A stretch of 52,995 nucleotides of DNA from Propionibacteriaceae bacterium (GTDB lineage Bacteria; Actinomycetota; Actinomycetes; Propionibacteriales; Propionibacteriaceae). The position numbers and the translations under genes are program-made. Positions 8,803 to 19,202 of this stretch are shown one piece after another; the first letter of the stretch is position 1, and every line of letters begins with the position of its first letter. The notes below the pieces were generated by a model. That model saw nothing but the letters and a program-made list of their open reading frames with translations, ran no database searches and had not been told where the DNA came from. The stretch lies in assembly GCA_009782785.1 (NCBI GenBank), contig WRIJ01000011.1, forward strand, positions 1 through 52,995, in the 5' to 3' direction.

Positions 8803-9549
8803 TTAGGTGTCCTCACGGTTTCCCACCTTGGTGGGTGGGAGAGTCTTCCCGAGAACATAAGCATGGAAGAGTGCAAGATCGTCAGGGGTGGTCAACTTAA
8901 TATTCTTGTCCGATCCAGCAGCGAAGTGCAGTCGAACACCCAAATCAACCATCATGGTGTTGGCATAAGATGAGGCCCCAATGCCGACCCCCGTCTCGAA
9001 GGCTTCCTGATATCTCGATGCGAGCAGGTCGTAGCGGTACGCCTGGGGAGTCGACACTCGCCGCAGTGTTTCGCGCGGTACGTAGTGAGTCGTTGTGTTG
9101 GGATCTGAAGGATCGATCGTGAATATTTGTTCGTTGTACGGCAAGGAGGTGACCGCATTGCCATGTTCGTGACAGACAGCCAACACATCAGAAACGACAG
9201 CTGGATCAACCAAGGGACGGATTCCATCGTGAATCATCACCACATCATCATCCTTGCAGTGACCCTGGAGGCGCTGAACACCGAGATAAATGGATTCCTG
9301 AGCAGAGTCTCCACCAGAAATCACCCAGTCCAATTTCGTGACCCCGTACCTCGTGGCATAGTCCTGCAAGATCTCATGCCAACCATCGATGCACACCACA
9401 CCAATCGACGAAATACTGGGATGATCCTGAAAAGCTTCCAGGGTGTACAGCAAGATCGGTTTATTCTCCACAAGGTGGAACTGCTTGGGCACTTCAAGCC
9501 CCATGCGCGTACCTGAACCACCTGCAATGATGATTGCTGTTGTTGCCAT
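8803..9549 (-). CDS. IspD/TarI-family cytidylyltransferase, probably TarI-like
   Basis: 248-aa nucleotidyltransferase that transfers CMP from CTP to a sugar or polyol phosphate. The N-terminal IIIAGGSGTRMG and VPKQF form the nucleotide-binding loop; HDGIRPLVD lies mid-protein. IspD (methylerythritol phosphate) and TarI (ribitol 5-phosphate) share this fold and cannot be separated by motif alone. The neighbours are teichoic-acid-type transferases and a TagGH-like exporter, which favours D-ribitol-5-phosphate cytidylyltransferase. However ispH occurs at 32445, so a methylerythritol pathway exists and IspD must be encoded somewhere. GAGGAA lies a few nt upstream of the ATG. It leads the five-gene run. 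Confidence 0.82.
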   Translation of the reverse strand: MATTAIIIAGGSGTRMGLEVPKQFHLVENKPILLYTLEAFQDHPSISSIGVVCIDGWHEILQDYATRYGVTKLDWVISGGDSAQESIYLGVQRLQGHCKDDDVVMIHDGIRPLVDPAVVSDVLAVCHEHGNAVTSLPYNEQIFTIDPSDPNTTTHYVPRETLRRVSTPQAYRYDLLASRYQEAFETGVGIGASSYANTMMVDLGVRLHFAAGSDKNIKLTTPDDLALFHAYVLGKTLPPTKVGNREDT

Positions 9550-9692
9550 AGATTCCTCGCCTTCGGTGGGAAGTCACCAACCCAACATTTTCCTCACCAG
9601 ACTACCCCGCGCTGACAAGGTGCACCAAGTCTTTTTAGTGTTCAACCTCACGCCCATCGCATCGCTCCACCACAAGGATCGCAGCATGCACC

Positions 9693-10463
9693 TCAGTTAG
9701 TGGAGTTGGTATAAAACTCAATACCCTCATCAATGGGGCCGTCAAAGAGCAGCTTTCCGTGATCGATCACCAGTGCCCTCTTACAGAATTCTGCTGCCTT
9801 TTCCAGGGAGTGGGTGACGAACAACAACGTGACCTTATCCCCAGTCATGATCTCTGTCATGCGCTCCAAACTCTTAGCAGAGAACCGGCGGTCACCCACA
9901 GCGAGCACTTCGTCCAAGATGAGAATCTCTGGACGCAAAGACGACGAGAAAGCGAAACCCAATCGTGCCTTCATCCCCGAGGAGTACGTACGCATCGGCT
10001 GGTCGATGTACTGACCGATCTCTGCAAAATCCGTAATTTCGGGGAGCAGTTCAAGAATTTCACTGGTGGACAAACCCCACAGTCGCCCTCTGAGCATGAG
10101 GTTTTCCCTGCCAGTGAGTTGTGAATCAAAACCTGAAGTCAGATCGAGTAGTGCGGAGACTCTCCCATTCACTTCGACTCGCCCCGATGTTGGGCTAGCG
10201 ACACCGGTGGTGATTTTGAGAGCCGTACTCTTTCCAGCGCCATTAGACCCTAAGAAGGCGACCGACTCACCTCTTTTAATGGTGAAGCTCAGATTGTTGT
10301 TGGCGTGAACCTTCTCGTTTTTCACCTTTGGCCAGATAGCAGCCAAGAGCCGTGCTCGATCATTCTTGTACAACCGGTAAGTCTTTGTGACATTGGTGAA
10401 CTTCACCGCAATAGGATTCTCACCGTCGTTGGTTTGAATAACTGTTGAACCTCTAGAGGACAT
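9693..10463 (-). CDS. tagH: ABC transporter ATPase, TagH/polysaccharide exporter type
   Basis: 256-aa nucleotide-binding subunit that powers export of a lipid-linked wall polymer. Walker A is GSNGAGKST, the signature is YSSGMKARLGF, and Walker B is ILILDEVLAVGD. The spacing and the FDSQLTGRENLMLRG segment match the TagH/KpsT/Wzt exporter group. It lacks the C-terminal carbohydrate-binding extension of some O-antigen exporters. Its start overlaps the permease stop by 11 bp, indicating coupling. A 143-bp gap follows before the cytidylyltransferase gene; I see no clear terminator there, so the whole 11259-5331 stretch may be one transcript. Confidence 0.9.
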   Translation of the reverse strand: MSSRGSTVIQTNDGENPIAVKFTNVTKTYRLYKNDRARLLAAIWPKVKNEKVHANNNLSFTIKRGESVAFLGSNGAGKSTALKITTGVASPTSGRVEVNGRVSALLDLTSGFDSQLTGRENLMLRGRLWGLSTSEILELLPEITDFAEIGQYIDQPMRTYSSGMKARLGFAFSSSLRPEILILDEVLAVGDRRFSAKSLERMTEIMTGDKVTLLFVTHSLEKAAEFCKRALVIDHGKLLFDGPIDEGIEFYTNSTN

Positions 10464-11259
10464 CGGGCACCTCCGGTCCTAGGCGGAATTGAACCCTGAC
10501 ACTCAAGACAAACATCACAGCGAAGACAAGGAAGAATGGCCAAATCAACTTCGGGTGATCCCATATCCAGTAATGATCACACAGTGAAGCTCGGAAACTC
10601 GTGGCAAAAAACGTGATCGGGTTGAAGGCAAGGATCCACTCGGCAGTCGGGGGAAGATTAGAAATATTGAAGATGATTCCTGAGAGCCAAAACAGCGGGA
10701 GAGAAAAAGCCTTAATGAGGTTGTGGAAGTCACGACTGATAGCTGACAGCGGGGATGTCATCATGGACCAGGTGACCCAGAACAAGTACATCAAGATCAC
10801 GAGAAGCGGTAGTTGTAGGGCATAGATCGTGAACGGAACTTTCATGACAAACATGACAGCAAACACCACGAGAAAATTCATGAAAAAGATGATCAGGTGT
10901 CCAGCAGCAAAAAAGCTGGAGATGACTGGCACCGGAAATCGCAGCCTATTGACCAGATAGGAGTAACGGGAATAAACATTCGATCCTTGGGTGAGCATGC
11001 TCCGCATGAAGAACCAGGGAATGAGCCCAACAGTGAGCCAGACAATGAACGGTGTTTCACCAGAGACTTTCCCCGCTCGAAGACCGATGTTGATGGCGAA
11101 CCAGAAAACAAAGACGTATGTGATCGGTGTGATGAAAAACCAGATCCACCCGAGCGCAGCTCCTCGTACCTCTTTTTGAAGCTCTGTCTTAGCTAACTGC
11201 CAAATCTTGGTACGCCACATCCAATTATCACGGAAGATTCCTTGAACTGTCTGAAGCAT
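10453..11259 (-). CDS. tagG: ABC transporter permease, TagG type
   Basis: 268-aa ABC-2-type membrane permease with about six hydrophobic segments (for example LGWIWFFITPITYVFVFWFA and FFMNFLVVFAVMFVM). It should form the channel for teichoic-acid-like polymer export with the adjacent ATPase. The frame extends 22 codons further upstream, but AAGGA lies 6 nt before the ATG at 11259, and the protein from there starts with the usual short amphipathic helix before the first membrane segment. It is the first gene of the cell-wall polymer cluster. Confidence 0.88.
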   Translation of the reverse strand: MLQTVQGIFRDNWMWRTKIWQLAKTELQKEVRGAALGWIWFFITPITYVFVFWFAINIGLRAGKVSGETPFIVWLTVGLIPWFFMRSMLTQGSNVYSRYSYLVNRLRFPVPVISSFFAAGHLIIFFMNFLVVFAVMFVMKVPFTIYALQLPLLVILMYLFWVTWSMMTSPLSAISRDFHNLIKAFSLPLFWLSGIIFNISNLPPTAEWILAFNPITFFATSFRASLCDHYWIWDHPKLIWPFFLVFAVMFVLSVRVQFRLGPEVPDVL

Positions 11260-11599
11260 GGAGGATCCTTGACTCATAAGAATAGGCCGATGTGCTATCC
11301 AGCACAGGGAGTTTATCACGAGCAAGGATGAACAGAATCCAAGTCTGTGTGCATGGTTGAGACCAATTCAGTAGACGAGCTTGGCACCTTTACTTGATTC
11401 TCCCAGTCCGAGACCTTGGGGAGGTAGGGACGTACGTCCCACATGCTTCCTGGGCTCACAGTGGCAATTTCGGCCCAAATTCAGGGGGATGCCCCCCACT
11501 ATGCTGTGAAAAACCGCCACGATGTCAGGGTTGTACGGTAGAATAATTGAGTTGGAAATCCATCGATTTCCATCCCTAATCGATTCCCCGAGGAGACAG
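11260..11599 (+). promoter_or_regulatory. gyrB upstream region: palindrome and -10 box
   Basis: A 340-bp gene-free stretch between divergent tagG and gyrB. GGGACGTACGTCCC (11427-11440) is a perfect 14-bp palindrome and a candidate operator. TAGAAT at 11539-11544 is a plausible -10 box for gyrB, giving a leader of about 50 nt; no convincing -35 box is seen. No ORF in the gap is supported. Confidence 0.45.
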
Positions 11600-13651
11600 A
11601 TGGCAGACGAATCACAACCCGTGGTCGAGGAGGATATCGACGATCTCCCACCAGTCGATGATTCTATCGAACTTAGTGATGACCAGATCACAACCAAAGT
11701 CGACGAAGGCGCCTACGACGCTGAAGCCATCACTGTGCTGGAAGGATTAGAGGCAGTACGAGTTCGCCCAGCAATGTACATCGGCTCCACTGGTGAGCGT
11801 GGACTCCACCACTTGGTTTATGAGGTGGTCGACAACGCCGTCGACGAAGCTCTCGCCGGTTATTGCGACACCATTGACATACGCATTCTGAACGACAGCG
11901 GGATTCGAGTCACTGATAATGGGCGAGGAATCCCAGTCTCTGAACATCCCACCGAGCAAATGTCCGCCCTCACTGTGGCGCTGACCAAGCTCCATGCTGG
12001 TGGAAAGTTTTCTGGTTCCGGATACAAGGTCTCCGGCGGACTCCACGGTGTGGGGGTTTCTGTCGTCAATGCTCTGTCAACATCGCTCACGGCTACCGTG
12101 AAACGTGATGGATACACCTGGACGCAGTCTTTCGCCCTGGGCGAACCGGATGCTCCCCTCGAACAAGGTGAGCCAACCAACGACACTGGGACATGCATCG
12201 AATTCTATGCTTCAGGCGATATTTTTGAGACAACAATGTACTCATACGAAACCCTCGCTTCTCGATTCCGCGAAATGGCCTTCCTCAACAAGGGGCTCAC
12301 CATCTCGATCACTGATGAGCGCCGCAACCATCTCGATGAGGACGGAACCCAGGTCGCCACTATTTTCAAGTACGACCGCGGGCTCATCGATTACGTTAAA
12401 TATCTGATTGGCTCTAAGGATGTGATTCACCCTTCCACTATTGCCATGGAGGCTCAAAATGTTGAGGCCAATATGAGCCTCGAAGTCGCTATGCAATGGG
12501 CGAACGGGTACGCCGAGTCAGTTCACACCTTCGCCAACACTATTAACACCCATGAGGGTGGCACCCACGAGGAGGGTTTCCGTGCTGCTCTGACTAACAC
12601 AGTCAACAAGTGGGGAGAAGTCTGGGGGCTGATCAAAAAGCGTGAAGACAGGGTCTCTGGTGACGACATCCGTGAAGGCCTCACCACCATCTTGTCGATC
12701 AAGATTTCTGAACCCCAGTTTGAAGGCCAAACGAAGGCAAAGCTGGGCAACACAGAAGCCCGCTCCTTCGTACAAAAAGTAGTCAATGATCGCCTCGGTG
12801 ATTGGTTCGAGCAAAATCCGAATGAGGGGCGAGAGATCGTACGCAAGGCTCAAGCTGCAGCGTCCGCTCGCCTCGCCGCCCGTAAAGCTCGTGACCTAGC
12901 CAGGTCAAGAAAAGGCCTGCTCGGTGGGGGTTCACTGCCCGGTAAACTTGCAGACTGTCAATCGAATTCACCCGAAGAATGTGAGATTTTCATTGTTGAG
13001 GGCGATTCCGCTGGTGGCTCAGCCAAGGGTGGACGTGACCCGAAGACTCAGGCCATCCTTCCGCTGAGGGGAAAGATCCTCAATATTGAGAAAGCCACGA
13101 TGGAGAAGATTCTCCAAAACCGTGAAGTGGAAGCCATCATCAATGCTTTGGGTACGGGGGTTCACCAAGAGTTTGATCCACAGCGTCTGCGCTATCACAA
13201 GATAGTCCTCATGGCGGATGCCGATGTGGATGGTGCCCACATCCGTACACTGCTACTCACCCTCCTGTTCAGGTTCATGAAGCCACTCATCGACGCTGGC
13301 AATGTTTATCTGGCCCAGCCTCCGCTCTATCGCATCCGCTGGACGAATTCTCCACACGAACTCGCCTACACTGATGAGGAACGTGATGAGATTCGCCAAC
13401 AGGGTCTCAATTCGGGGAAGAAACTCCCTCAAGTGAACCCGATCCAGCGGTACAAGGGTCTCGGCGAAATGGACGCCTCAGACCTTTGGGAAACCACCAT
13501 GGATCCGCAGCGGCGTACTCTGCTTCAAATCACTCTCGATGACGCAGCAGCAGCATCCGACATGTTCTCCATCCTCATGGGTGAGGATGTGGACCAGCGC
13601 CGCGCCTTCATTCAGCGTAATGCTAAAGACGTTCGCTTCCTCGACATCTAA
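11600..13651 (+). CDS. gyrB: DNA gyrase subunit B
   Basis: 683-aa ATPase subunit of DNA gyrase, which introduces negative supercoils as an A2B2 complex. The GHKL ATPase domain includes [20 protein letters not shown] and the DNGRGIP loop; the TOPRIM domain has [14 protein letters not shown] and [12 protein letters not shown]; the C-terminal tail has QRYKGLGEM and ends VRFLDI. Length is normal for actinobacterial GyrB. The ATG at 11600 has GAGGAG at the right distance; the frame runs 26 codons upstream without a second site. An acidic 40-residue N-terminal segment precedes the ATPase domain. gyrA follows after 21 bp. Confidence 0.98.
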   Translation: MADESQPVVEEDIDDLPPVDDSIELSDDQITTKVDEGAYDAEAITVLEGLEAVRVRPAMYIGSTGERGLHHLVYEVVDNAVDEALAGYCDTIDIRILNDSGIRVTDNGRGIPVSEHPTEQMSALTVALTKLHAGGKFSGSGYKVSGGLHGVGVSVVNALSTSLTATVKRDGYTWTQSFALGEPDAPLEQGEPTNDTGTCIEFYASGDIFETTMYSYETLASRFREMAFLNKGLTISITDERRNHLDEDGTQVATIFKYDRGLIDYVKYLIGSKDVIHPSTIAMEAQNVEANMSLEVAMQWANGYAESVHTFANTINTHEGGTHEEGFRAALTNTVNKWGEVWGLIKKREDRVSGDDIREGLTTILSIKISEPQFEGQTKAKLGNTEARSFVQKVVNDRLGDWFEQNPNEGREIVRKAQAAASARLAARKARDLARSRKGLLGGGSLPGKLADCQSNSPEECEIFIVEGDSAGGSAKGGRDPKTQAILPLRGKILNIEKATMEKILQNREVEAIINALGTGVHQEFDPQRLRYHKIVLMADADVDGAHIRTLLLTLLFRFMKPLIDAGNVYLAQPPLYRIRWTNSPHELAYTDEERDEIRQQGLNSGKKLPQVNPIQRYKGLGEMDASDLWETTMDPQRRTLLQITLDDAAAASDMFSILMGEDVDQRRAFIQRNAKDVRFLDI

Positions 13652-13672
13652 CCAACGAAAGAAGAATCAACC

Positions 13673-16351
13673 ATGGCTGATGATCCCTTGGATATCGATA
13701 CCGAGATAGATGACACTGAGGAGGATCAAGGACTCTCTGCGGCTGCACTGACTGGAAAGACAGAAGCGATTGATCTCAACACTGAGATCCAGCGCTCGTA
13801 CCTTGACTATGCGATGTCAGTCATCGTGGGGCGCGCTCTTCCCGATGTACGCGACGGACTCAAACCCGTCCATCGGCGAGTCATCTATGCCATGTACGAC
13901 GGGGGATATCGCCCTGATCGCGGGTGGCACAAGTGTTCACGCGTCGTCGGTGAGGTCATGGGTAACTATCACCCCCATGGTGATTCCGCGATCTATGACA
14001 CTCTTGTACGCCTCGCCCAACCGTGGGCGATGCGTCATCCACTGGTTGCAGGTCAAGGTAACTTTGGTTCCCCCGGTAATGACCGTGCAGCTGCCATGAG
14101 GTACACCGAGTGCAAGATGGCACCCTTAGCCATGGAAATGGTTCGAGACATCACCGAAGACACGGTTGACTTCCAACCAAACTACGACAATCGTGAGACC
14201 GAACCTACGGTGTTACCAGCCCGCTTCCCTAATCTTCTGGTGAACGGTTCAACAGGGATCGCCGTCGGCATGGCCACCAATATTCCTACTCATAATCTTC
14301 GTGAAGTCAACGATGCCATCCAGTGGGCTTTGCAAAACCCTGAAGCATCAACCCAAGAGCTGCTGGACGCTGCCATTGCGCGGATCAAAGGGCCAGACTT
14401 CCCCAGTGCTGGACTCATTGTCGGACGCAAAGGGATCGAGGATGCCTACCGTACTGGTCGTGGACTTGTCACGATGCGAGCAGTCATCGACATTGAAGAG
14501 GAACGCGGTCACACGAACCTTGTCGTCACCGAACTGCCATACATGTGCAACCCTGACAACCTCGCGGTGAAGATCGCAGAGCTGGTGAACTCGGGCAAAA
14601 TCACGGGAATCTCTGATATCCGAGACGACACGTCAGCGCGTACCGGTCAACGCCTGGTCATCCAGCTCAAGCGTGATGCTCAGCCTCGTGTAGTGATGAA
14701 CAATCTCTACAAACACACTCCACTCCAGGACACGTTCGGCTGCAATATGCTCGCGCTCGTGGACGCAGTCCCTCGTACTCTGCGCCTTGACCAATTCATT
14801 TCTTATTGGGTCAAACACCAAATTGAGGTGATCCAACGCCGAACAAGTTTCCGTATCGCTCAAGCCGAGCGTAATGCCCATTTGTGGAGGGGGTACGTTG
14901 CTGCCCTGGATCAGCTCGATGCAGTGATCGCACTGATTCGTGGCTCGAAGGATGCAGAGATCGCTAAGCAAGGGCTCATGGATCTTCTCACCTACACTGA
15001 CCCTGCTACAAACAAAGAACGCCACATTGATGAGGATCAAGCAACAGCTATCCTCGATCTTCAATGGCGTCGCCTCGCCGCTATGGAACGTCAGCGGATC
15101 ATTGACCGTCTCGCTGAGCTGGAGCGTGTCATCGCTGACCTTCGCGACATTCTCGCCTCCGACGAGCGCCAACGCCAGATCATCTCCACAGAGCTACAAG
15201 ATATCGTCGACAAGTACGGCGATGAGCGTCGTACCCGCATCATTTCAGCTGATGGGGATCTGTCTGAAGAGGATCTCATTGCGCGCGAAGACGTGGTGGT
15301 GACAATCACTCACGGTGGGTACGCGAAGAGAACCAAAGCTGATCTTTATCGTCTACAAAAACGTGGAGGTAAAGGAGTCAAAGGGGCAACACTGCGCGCA
15401 GACGATGAGGTTGCCCATCTGTTTTCCACCAACTCCCACGAATGGTTGCTCTTTTTTACCACGAAAGGTCGGGTCTATCGTACGAAAGTATGGCAGCTGC
15501 CTGAAGGTGGACGCGAGGCGAAAGGTGGACACGTTGCCGGATTGTTGAGCTTCGCTCCTGACGAGAAAATCGCTCAAGTCCTGACCTTGGGCACCTATAG
15601 CGATGCTGACTATCTTCTCTTGGCGACACGCAAAGGGTTGGTGAAGAAAACTGTTCTCACCCAGTACGATTCTCCGCGCCAAGCAGGGTTGATTGCTGTG
15701 AACTTCCGCGATGAGGATGATGAACTCATCGGTGCCGCACTGTGTAATGCAAGCGATGATGTTCTGCTCATTTCCATCAAGGGCCAGTCCATTCGTTTCG
15801 CTGCTGACGATGAGCAACTTCGACCCATGGGTAGGGCTACCTCTGGTGTGACCGGTATGAGATTCCGTGGAAGTGACGCGCTATTGTCGATGGCTGTCAT
15901 TGGGTCAGATACTGGTGAAGATGATCGACATGTTTTCACAGTCACTGATGGGGGTTTCGCCAAACGTACCACTATTTCGGAATATCGTACGCAGGGAAGA
16001 GGCGGATTGGGCATCAAGGCCATGAAACTCAATGAGGACCGCGGCAAGCTCGTAGGTGGCCTCATTGTGAGCGAAGACGATGAGGTGATCGCGATCAAGA
16101 CCTCTGGGCAGATCATTCGTTCCAGTGTCAGTGATGTGGCTGTCAAAGGCCGCGACACTATGGGGGTGAAATTCGTTGGCCTGCGAGGTGACGACCAGGT
16201 GGCGGCTATCGCGCTGTACCCCGATTCTGGAGAAGAAATGGAGGCGGATGACACCCCTGGGATCGACACTGAGACCGCCACTGACAACAACGAGGGTGGC
16301 AGTGAGAGCATTGGACAAGACGATGGTGATCTCAGTACGGTAGAGTCTTAA
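13673..16351 (+). CDS. gyrA: DNA gyrase subunit A
   Basis: 892-aa breakage-reunion subunit of gyrase. Catalytic Y144 lies in [11 protein letters not shown]. The quinolone-determining region reads [10 protein letters not shown] (S105 and D109, equivalent to E. coli S83 and D87), the residues usually associated with quinolone susceptibility, unlike the natural alanine of M. tuberculosis. The C-terminal six-bladed wrapping domain starts with a gyrA box (QKRGGKG), and a long acidic tail (about 860-892) follows. An acidic N-terminal extension of about 30 residues precedes the core. It is co-transcribed with gyrB. Confidence 0.98.
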   Translation: MADDPLDIDTEIDDTEEDQGLSAAALTGKTEAIDLNTEIQRSYLDYAMSVIVGRALPDVRDGLKPVHRRVIYAMYDGGYRPDRGWHKCSRVVGEVMGNYHPHGDSAIYDTLVRLAQPWAMRHPLVAGQGNFGSPGNDRAAAMRYTECKMAPLAMEMVRDITEDTVDFQPNYDNRETEPTVLPARFPNLLVNGSTGIAVGMATNIPTHNLREVNDAIQWALQNPEASTQELLDAAIARIKGPDFPSAGLIVGRKGIEDAYRTGRGLVTMRAVIDIEEERGHTNLVVTELPYMCNPDNLAVKIAELVNSGKITGISDIRDDTSARTGQRLVIQLKRDAQPRVVMNNLYKHTPLQDTFGCNMLALVDAVPRTLRLDQFISYWVKHQIEVIQRRTSFRIAQAERNAHLWRGYVAALDQLDAVIALIRGSKDAEIAKQGLMDLLTYTDPATNKERHIDEDQATAILDLQWRRLAAMERQRIIDRLAELERVIADLRDILASDERQRQIISTELQDIVDKYGDERRTRIISADGDLSEEDLIAREDVVVTITHGGYAKRTKADLYRLQKRGGKGVKGATLRADDEVAHLFSTNSHEWLLFFTTKGRVYRTKVWQLPEGGREAKGGHVAGLLSFAPDEKIAQVLTLGTYSDADYLLLATRKGLVKKTVLTQYDSPRQAGLIAVNFRDEDDELIGAALCNASDDVLLISIKGQSIRFAADDEQLRPMGRATSGVTGMRFRGSDALLSMAVIGSDTGEDDRHVFTVTDGGFAKRTTISEYRTQGRGGLGIKAMKLNEDRGKLVGGLIVSEDDEVIAIKTSGQIIRSSVSDVAVKGRDTMGVKFVGLRGDDQVAAIALYPDSGEEMEADDTPGIDTETATDNNEGGSESIGQDDGDLSTVES

Positions 16352-16357
16352 GCGACC

Positions 16358-16382
16358 GAGACGAGCGCACGCGCTTGGTCTC
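16358..16382 (+). terminator. Hairpin after gyrA, terminator-like
   Basis: GAGAC-G-AGCGC pairs with GCGCT-T-GGTCTC around a 2-nt loop, 6 bp after the gyrA stop, with one G.T pair and one bulge. There is no T-run, so termination (or attenuation before the DUF3566 gene) is an inference. Confidence 0.5.
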
Positions 16383-16444
16383 AACACGGTGCGGGTGACA
16401 TCAGTATACGCTCCCGCAGTTACTGGAAGAGCAGGAGTGCTGTG

Positions 16445-17347
16445 ATGGCCAACAACGAGCAGACAGGGTCGGGAACTGGTCCGTCAGCGGGAGGCATCGG
16501 GAAGAGTATCACCCAGAGTTTTCTCAATCGGGTCAACCGTGTCAAAGGTGAACTCGACCCAGAGGTGGATATGGGTAGCGCTGGAACACCAGCCCCTCTC
16601 GAACCACCCCTCCAGGGGCTCAATTCAGTAGACAAGGCCACCACACCTGTGAGTGGAGACTCTTCTCCTGTGGACGTACTTGCCACACCAGTTTCTTCCG
16701 CTGCTTCATCGGTTGCTTCCAGTACGCCAGCAACAGCATCTGAGGTGAGTCCCACCTCGGCCTCGACACCAGGACCTACCCCCGAGATAGAGTCACCTTC
16801 TCTAGGATCTGGTTCGTCTGTGAGCTTAGGGTCAATGATGAACCCCACATCCACACTGGAAGAGGATGCTGCCGCAGAGACGACCGAGCTCAAGACTGAT
16901 ACGAAGGCTACTGAAGTGGTTCCGGCAAAAAAGCCCAAGATAACAGTGTCATCGAGTCGGCCCAAGGCTTCACGCCAAACTCGCCGTGCGCGTCTTCGCA
17001 TCTCTCGGGTTGATCCGTGGTCAGTAATGAAGACCGCTCTGCTTTTCGGTGTTGCTGGGTGGATCATGTTCATTGTCGCCACCTGGATTGTCTTCGGTGT
17101 CTTGGAGATGACCGGTCTCTATGAGGCTGTCAATTCAACAGTCGCTCAGATTTTCGCTTCCCCCGACCAAACTGATGACTTCAACATCACAGATTTCATT
17201 AACACTACTCGTGTCACAGCACTTGCTGCACTGATTGGTGCTGTCAATGTCGTGATCTTGACAGCTCTAGCCACTATTTTCGCCTTCCTCTACAACTTGA
17301 CCGCAATAGTCATGGGTGGAGTCGAAGTAACAATGGCAGAGGATTAA
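16445..17347 (+). CDS. DUF3566 membrane protein
   Basis: 300-aa protein of the family conserved downstream of gyrA in Actinomycetota. Residues 1-165 are a low-complexity Ser/Thr/Pro/Ala-rich, probably disordered cytoplasmic region. Residues about 175-300 form the DUF3566 domain, starting RRARLRISRVDPWSVMKTAL, with two hydrophobic segments (WIMFIVATWIVFGVLEM and VNVVILTALATIFAFLYNL). AGGAG precedes the ATG by 7 nt; an adjoining GTG one codon earlier is less well spaced. Its function is not established; position and conservation suggest a role in division or envelope maintenance. It ends about 40 bp before a dispersed hairpin repeat. Confidence 0.92.
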   Translation: MANNEQTGSGTGPSAGGIGKSITQSFLNRVNRVKGELDPEVDMGSAGTPAPLEPPLQGLNSVDKATTPVSGDSSPVDVLATPVSSAASSVASSTPATASEVSPTSASTPGPTPEIESPSLGSGSSVSLGSMMNPTSTLEEDAAAETTELKTDTKATEVVPAKKPKITVSSSRPKASRQTRRARLRISRVDPWSVMKTALLFGVAGWIMFIVATWIVFGVLEMTGLYEAVNSTVAQIFASPDQTDDFNITDFINTTRVTALAALIGAVNVVILTALATIFAFLYNLTAIVMGGVEVTMAED

Positions 17348-17387
17348 GAGTTACCCCACTCCCGTCACCCCGCGGACCGCGCTAGGG

Positions 17388-17442
17388 CGACCCAACCTCG
17401 TCATTCTGCGGAGGGCGCCAGCCCGACTCGCAGAATCCATAC
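17388..17442. repeat. Dispersed hairpin repeat copy
   Basis: GTCATTCTGCGGAG, then GGGCGCCAGCCC, then GACTCGCAGAATCC. The outer arms ATTCTGCG and CGCAGAAT pair perfectly. It lies between convergent genes, where it may also work as a bidirectional terminator. Confidence 0.85.
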
Positions 17443-17462
17443 CAACCACCAGAGGGTTGTAG

Positions 17463-18539
17463 TCACACCATGGGGAAACTGAGTGCGAAGGTCGTACCCT
17501 TGTCAGAGGTTTCATCCACCTTCAAGTCACCGCCAAACCGCTGAGCAACTTCAGAGGACAACGCCAACCCGAGTCCGAAACTGCGTTTCCCTCCTGTCTC
17601 ACGACCGTGTGAGAAGCGCTCAAAAATTCTGTCCTGATCCACTCCAGAAATACCTGGGCCCTGATCTCGGATTCTCATGATAATCGAGCTTTCCCAGATC
17701 TCAGTGGACACTTCCACCACGCACTGTGCAGGCGAATGCTGAATAGCATTATCAATAATGGCAACGACAGCTCTCTTGAGTGAAGTTTTCGGTACCCCCA
17801 CTCGTACTTCTTCTCCTGGTAGAAGCCGTACAGAAACCTCTGCTTGCTCGGCGAGAGAATCCAAGGATTCCACTGCTTCCTGCAAGGTCTGTTGTACGAA
17901 GGTTTGCGTCTCAGGCCCAATGTTTTCACCTTCAACAGTGAGCAGCATGTCGTCGAGAACATTCGCCATATTGGCGGTGTCCATCGATAACTGGGACACC
18001 ACATCATCGATCGGTTTACCTGCGTCCAGTCTCCTTTGCAGTATTTGCACTCGCGATGACAGAGCAGTCAGTGGGGTACGCAGTTCATGGCTAGCGTCAG
18101 CGACGAAATGGCGTTGAAGCTGCAGTGCTTGGCTCAAAGGTTTGACAGCACGTCGAGCCGTTGCCCAAGCAACAAAAGGTGTGAACACTAAGCTGATCAG
18201 AGCGACGATTGAAACAGTCCAAATCACATCGTTAGCACTCAACCACCCATATTTGGGTGGTGGTGGTGATTCGGGATCTGAAGGGATTTCTATAGGAACA
18301 GCCGTAGCAGCAGCGATAGTAATGAGTGCGAGACACCCGAGCATGACGATACCGGCCGTGGCAGCAGCAACCGCCGTACCCACAGACAGAGCTGCCTCAT
18401 GAACCTTGGCGTCGTCCCCCGAGGCTGCCACCACAGTTTTTGATTTCGGTGCTGGTTTCTTCACTGCTGGAGGAGGCGCAGGTGGTGTGGCCTGTAACCG
18501 CGCCTGCCTCTTTGTTACTCGAGGGTGATCCTCGCTCAT
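17463..18539 (-). CDS. HisKA-type sensor histidine kinase
   Basis: 358-aa membrane sensor kinase. A basic/proline-rich cytoplasmic N-terminus (1-45) is followed by two membrane segments (about 50-80 and 105-127) that flank a short proline-rich external loop of about 20 residues, so there is hardly any extracytoplasmic sensor. No clear HAMP domain is present. HisKA has H151 in DASHELRTPLT; HATPase_c has DNAIQHS and SFGLGLALSSEVAQRFGG. It overlaps the regulator gene by 4 bp, so the pair is coupled. The short loop suggests intramembrane or envelope sensing, or an accessory sensor protein. Confidence 0.92.
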   Translation of the reverse strand: MSEDHPRVTKRQARLQATPPAPPPAVKKPAPKSKTVVAASGDDAKVHEAALSVGTAVAAATAGIVMLGCLALITIAAATAVPIEIPSDPESPPPPKYGWLSANDVIWTVSIVALISLVFTPFVAWATARRAVKPLSQALQLQRHFVADASHELRTPLTALSSRVQILQRRLDAGKPIDDVVSQLSMDTANMANVLDDMLLTVEGENIGPETQTFVQQTLQEAVESLDSLAEQAEVSVRLLPGEEVRVGVPKTSLKRAVVAIIDNAIQHSPAQCVVEVSTEIWESSIIMRIRDQGPGISGVDQDRIFERFSHGRETGGKRSFGLGLALSSEVAQRFGGDLKVDETSDKGTTFALSFPMV

Positions 18540-19195
18540 GAACCCAACCCCAACCTGTACCCTTGCGAACGTACAGTCTCGATGATACCGTGTTCTGCTT
18601 TGCGGCGAATATAGTGGACATAGGTGTCAACTGTTCCAGGGGTGTCATCAACAGAGAAGATCGCCTTCAGTATTTCTGTTCGAGAAAAAATGTGCTCTGG
18701 CGATTCCGCCAAGAGTGCCAAGACAGCAGTTTCGGTGGATGTCAGCGAAACGCGATCCCCATAAGGGTTGTACAGCGACTGGGTTTCAGGAACGAGCAGC
18801 CAATCCCCAATATAGGTCTTCCCAGTTTCAGCCGCAAAACCTCGCCGAAGAGCACGCAAGCGGGCGAGGAGCTCATCAAAATCGAAAGGCTTCGTCAGAT
18901 AGTCGTTGGCCCCACCATCGAGACCAGAGACCCGATCATCAACAGATCCTAATGCTGTGAGCATGAGTACGGGAGTGGTGATTCCTGCACGGCGTACGGA
19001 TCGAATGACCTCGATACCGTCAATTCCTGGAAGTCGGCGATCGATGAGCATGAGGTCATAGTGTGTACTCAAGGCCAGGTCGAGACCCTTCTCACCAGTA
19101 GGGGCATGGTCGACCGTGTAGTGGTCTTGAAGGACTTCCACCACCATGTCAGCAATGGAGGGATCATCTTCGATGAACAGCAACCGATCATTCAT
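18536..19195 (-). CDS. OmpR/PhoB-family response regulator
   Basis: 219-aa response regulator. The receiver domain has acidic D10-D11, phosphoacceptor D52 (LMLIDRRLPGIDG) and K in YLTKPFDFDEL. The C-terminal winged helix has VSLTSTETAVLALLAESPE and TVDTYVHYIRRK. TAGAAT lies 7 nt before the ATG, so the mRNA is probably leaderless and the start is well supported. It is transcribed away from nifJ; a dispersed hairpin lies between the two. Target genes are unknown. Confidence 0.94.
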   Translation of the reverse strand: MNDRLLFIEDDPSIADMVVEVLQDHYTVDHAPTGEKGLDLALSTHYDLMLIDRRLPGIDGIEVIRSVRRAGITTPVLMLTALGSVDDRVSGLDGGANDYLTKPFDFDELLARLRALRRGFAAETGKTYIGDWLLVPETQSLYNPYGDRVSLTSTETAVLALLAESPEHIFSRTEILKAIFSVDDTPGTVDTYVHYIRRKAEHGIIETVRSQGYRLGLGS

Positions 19196-19202
19196 GCCTC
19201 TG

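Noticed and set aside
8799-8876. Longer start for the SDR gene inside the cytidylyltransferase gene
   Set aside because: It would create a 74-bp overlap and an odd N-terminus; the ATG 4 bp after the upstream stop fits.
11260-11599. Chromosomal origin near gyrB
   Set aside because: No dnaA, dnaN or recF neighbours and no cluster of DnaA boxes is visible.
15610-16311. Long antisense frames (up to 233 aa) opposite gyrA
   Set aside because: Ser/Pro/Arg-rich shadow frames opposite a conserved coding region, as also seen opposite nifJ, pfk and fabD; no family features.
16382-17460. tRNA-Ile/tRNA-Ala genes, which often follow gyrA and the DUF3566 gene in actinobacteria
   Set aside because: No tRNA cloverleaf sequence is present; the gap after the DUF3566 gene holds only a hairpin repeat.
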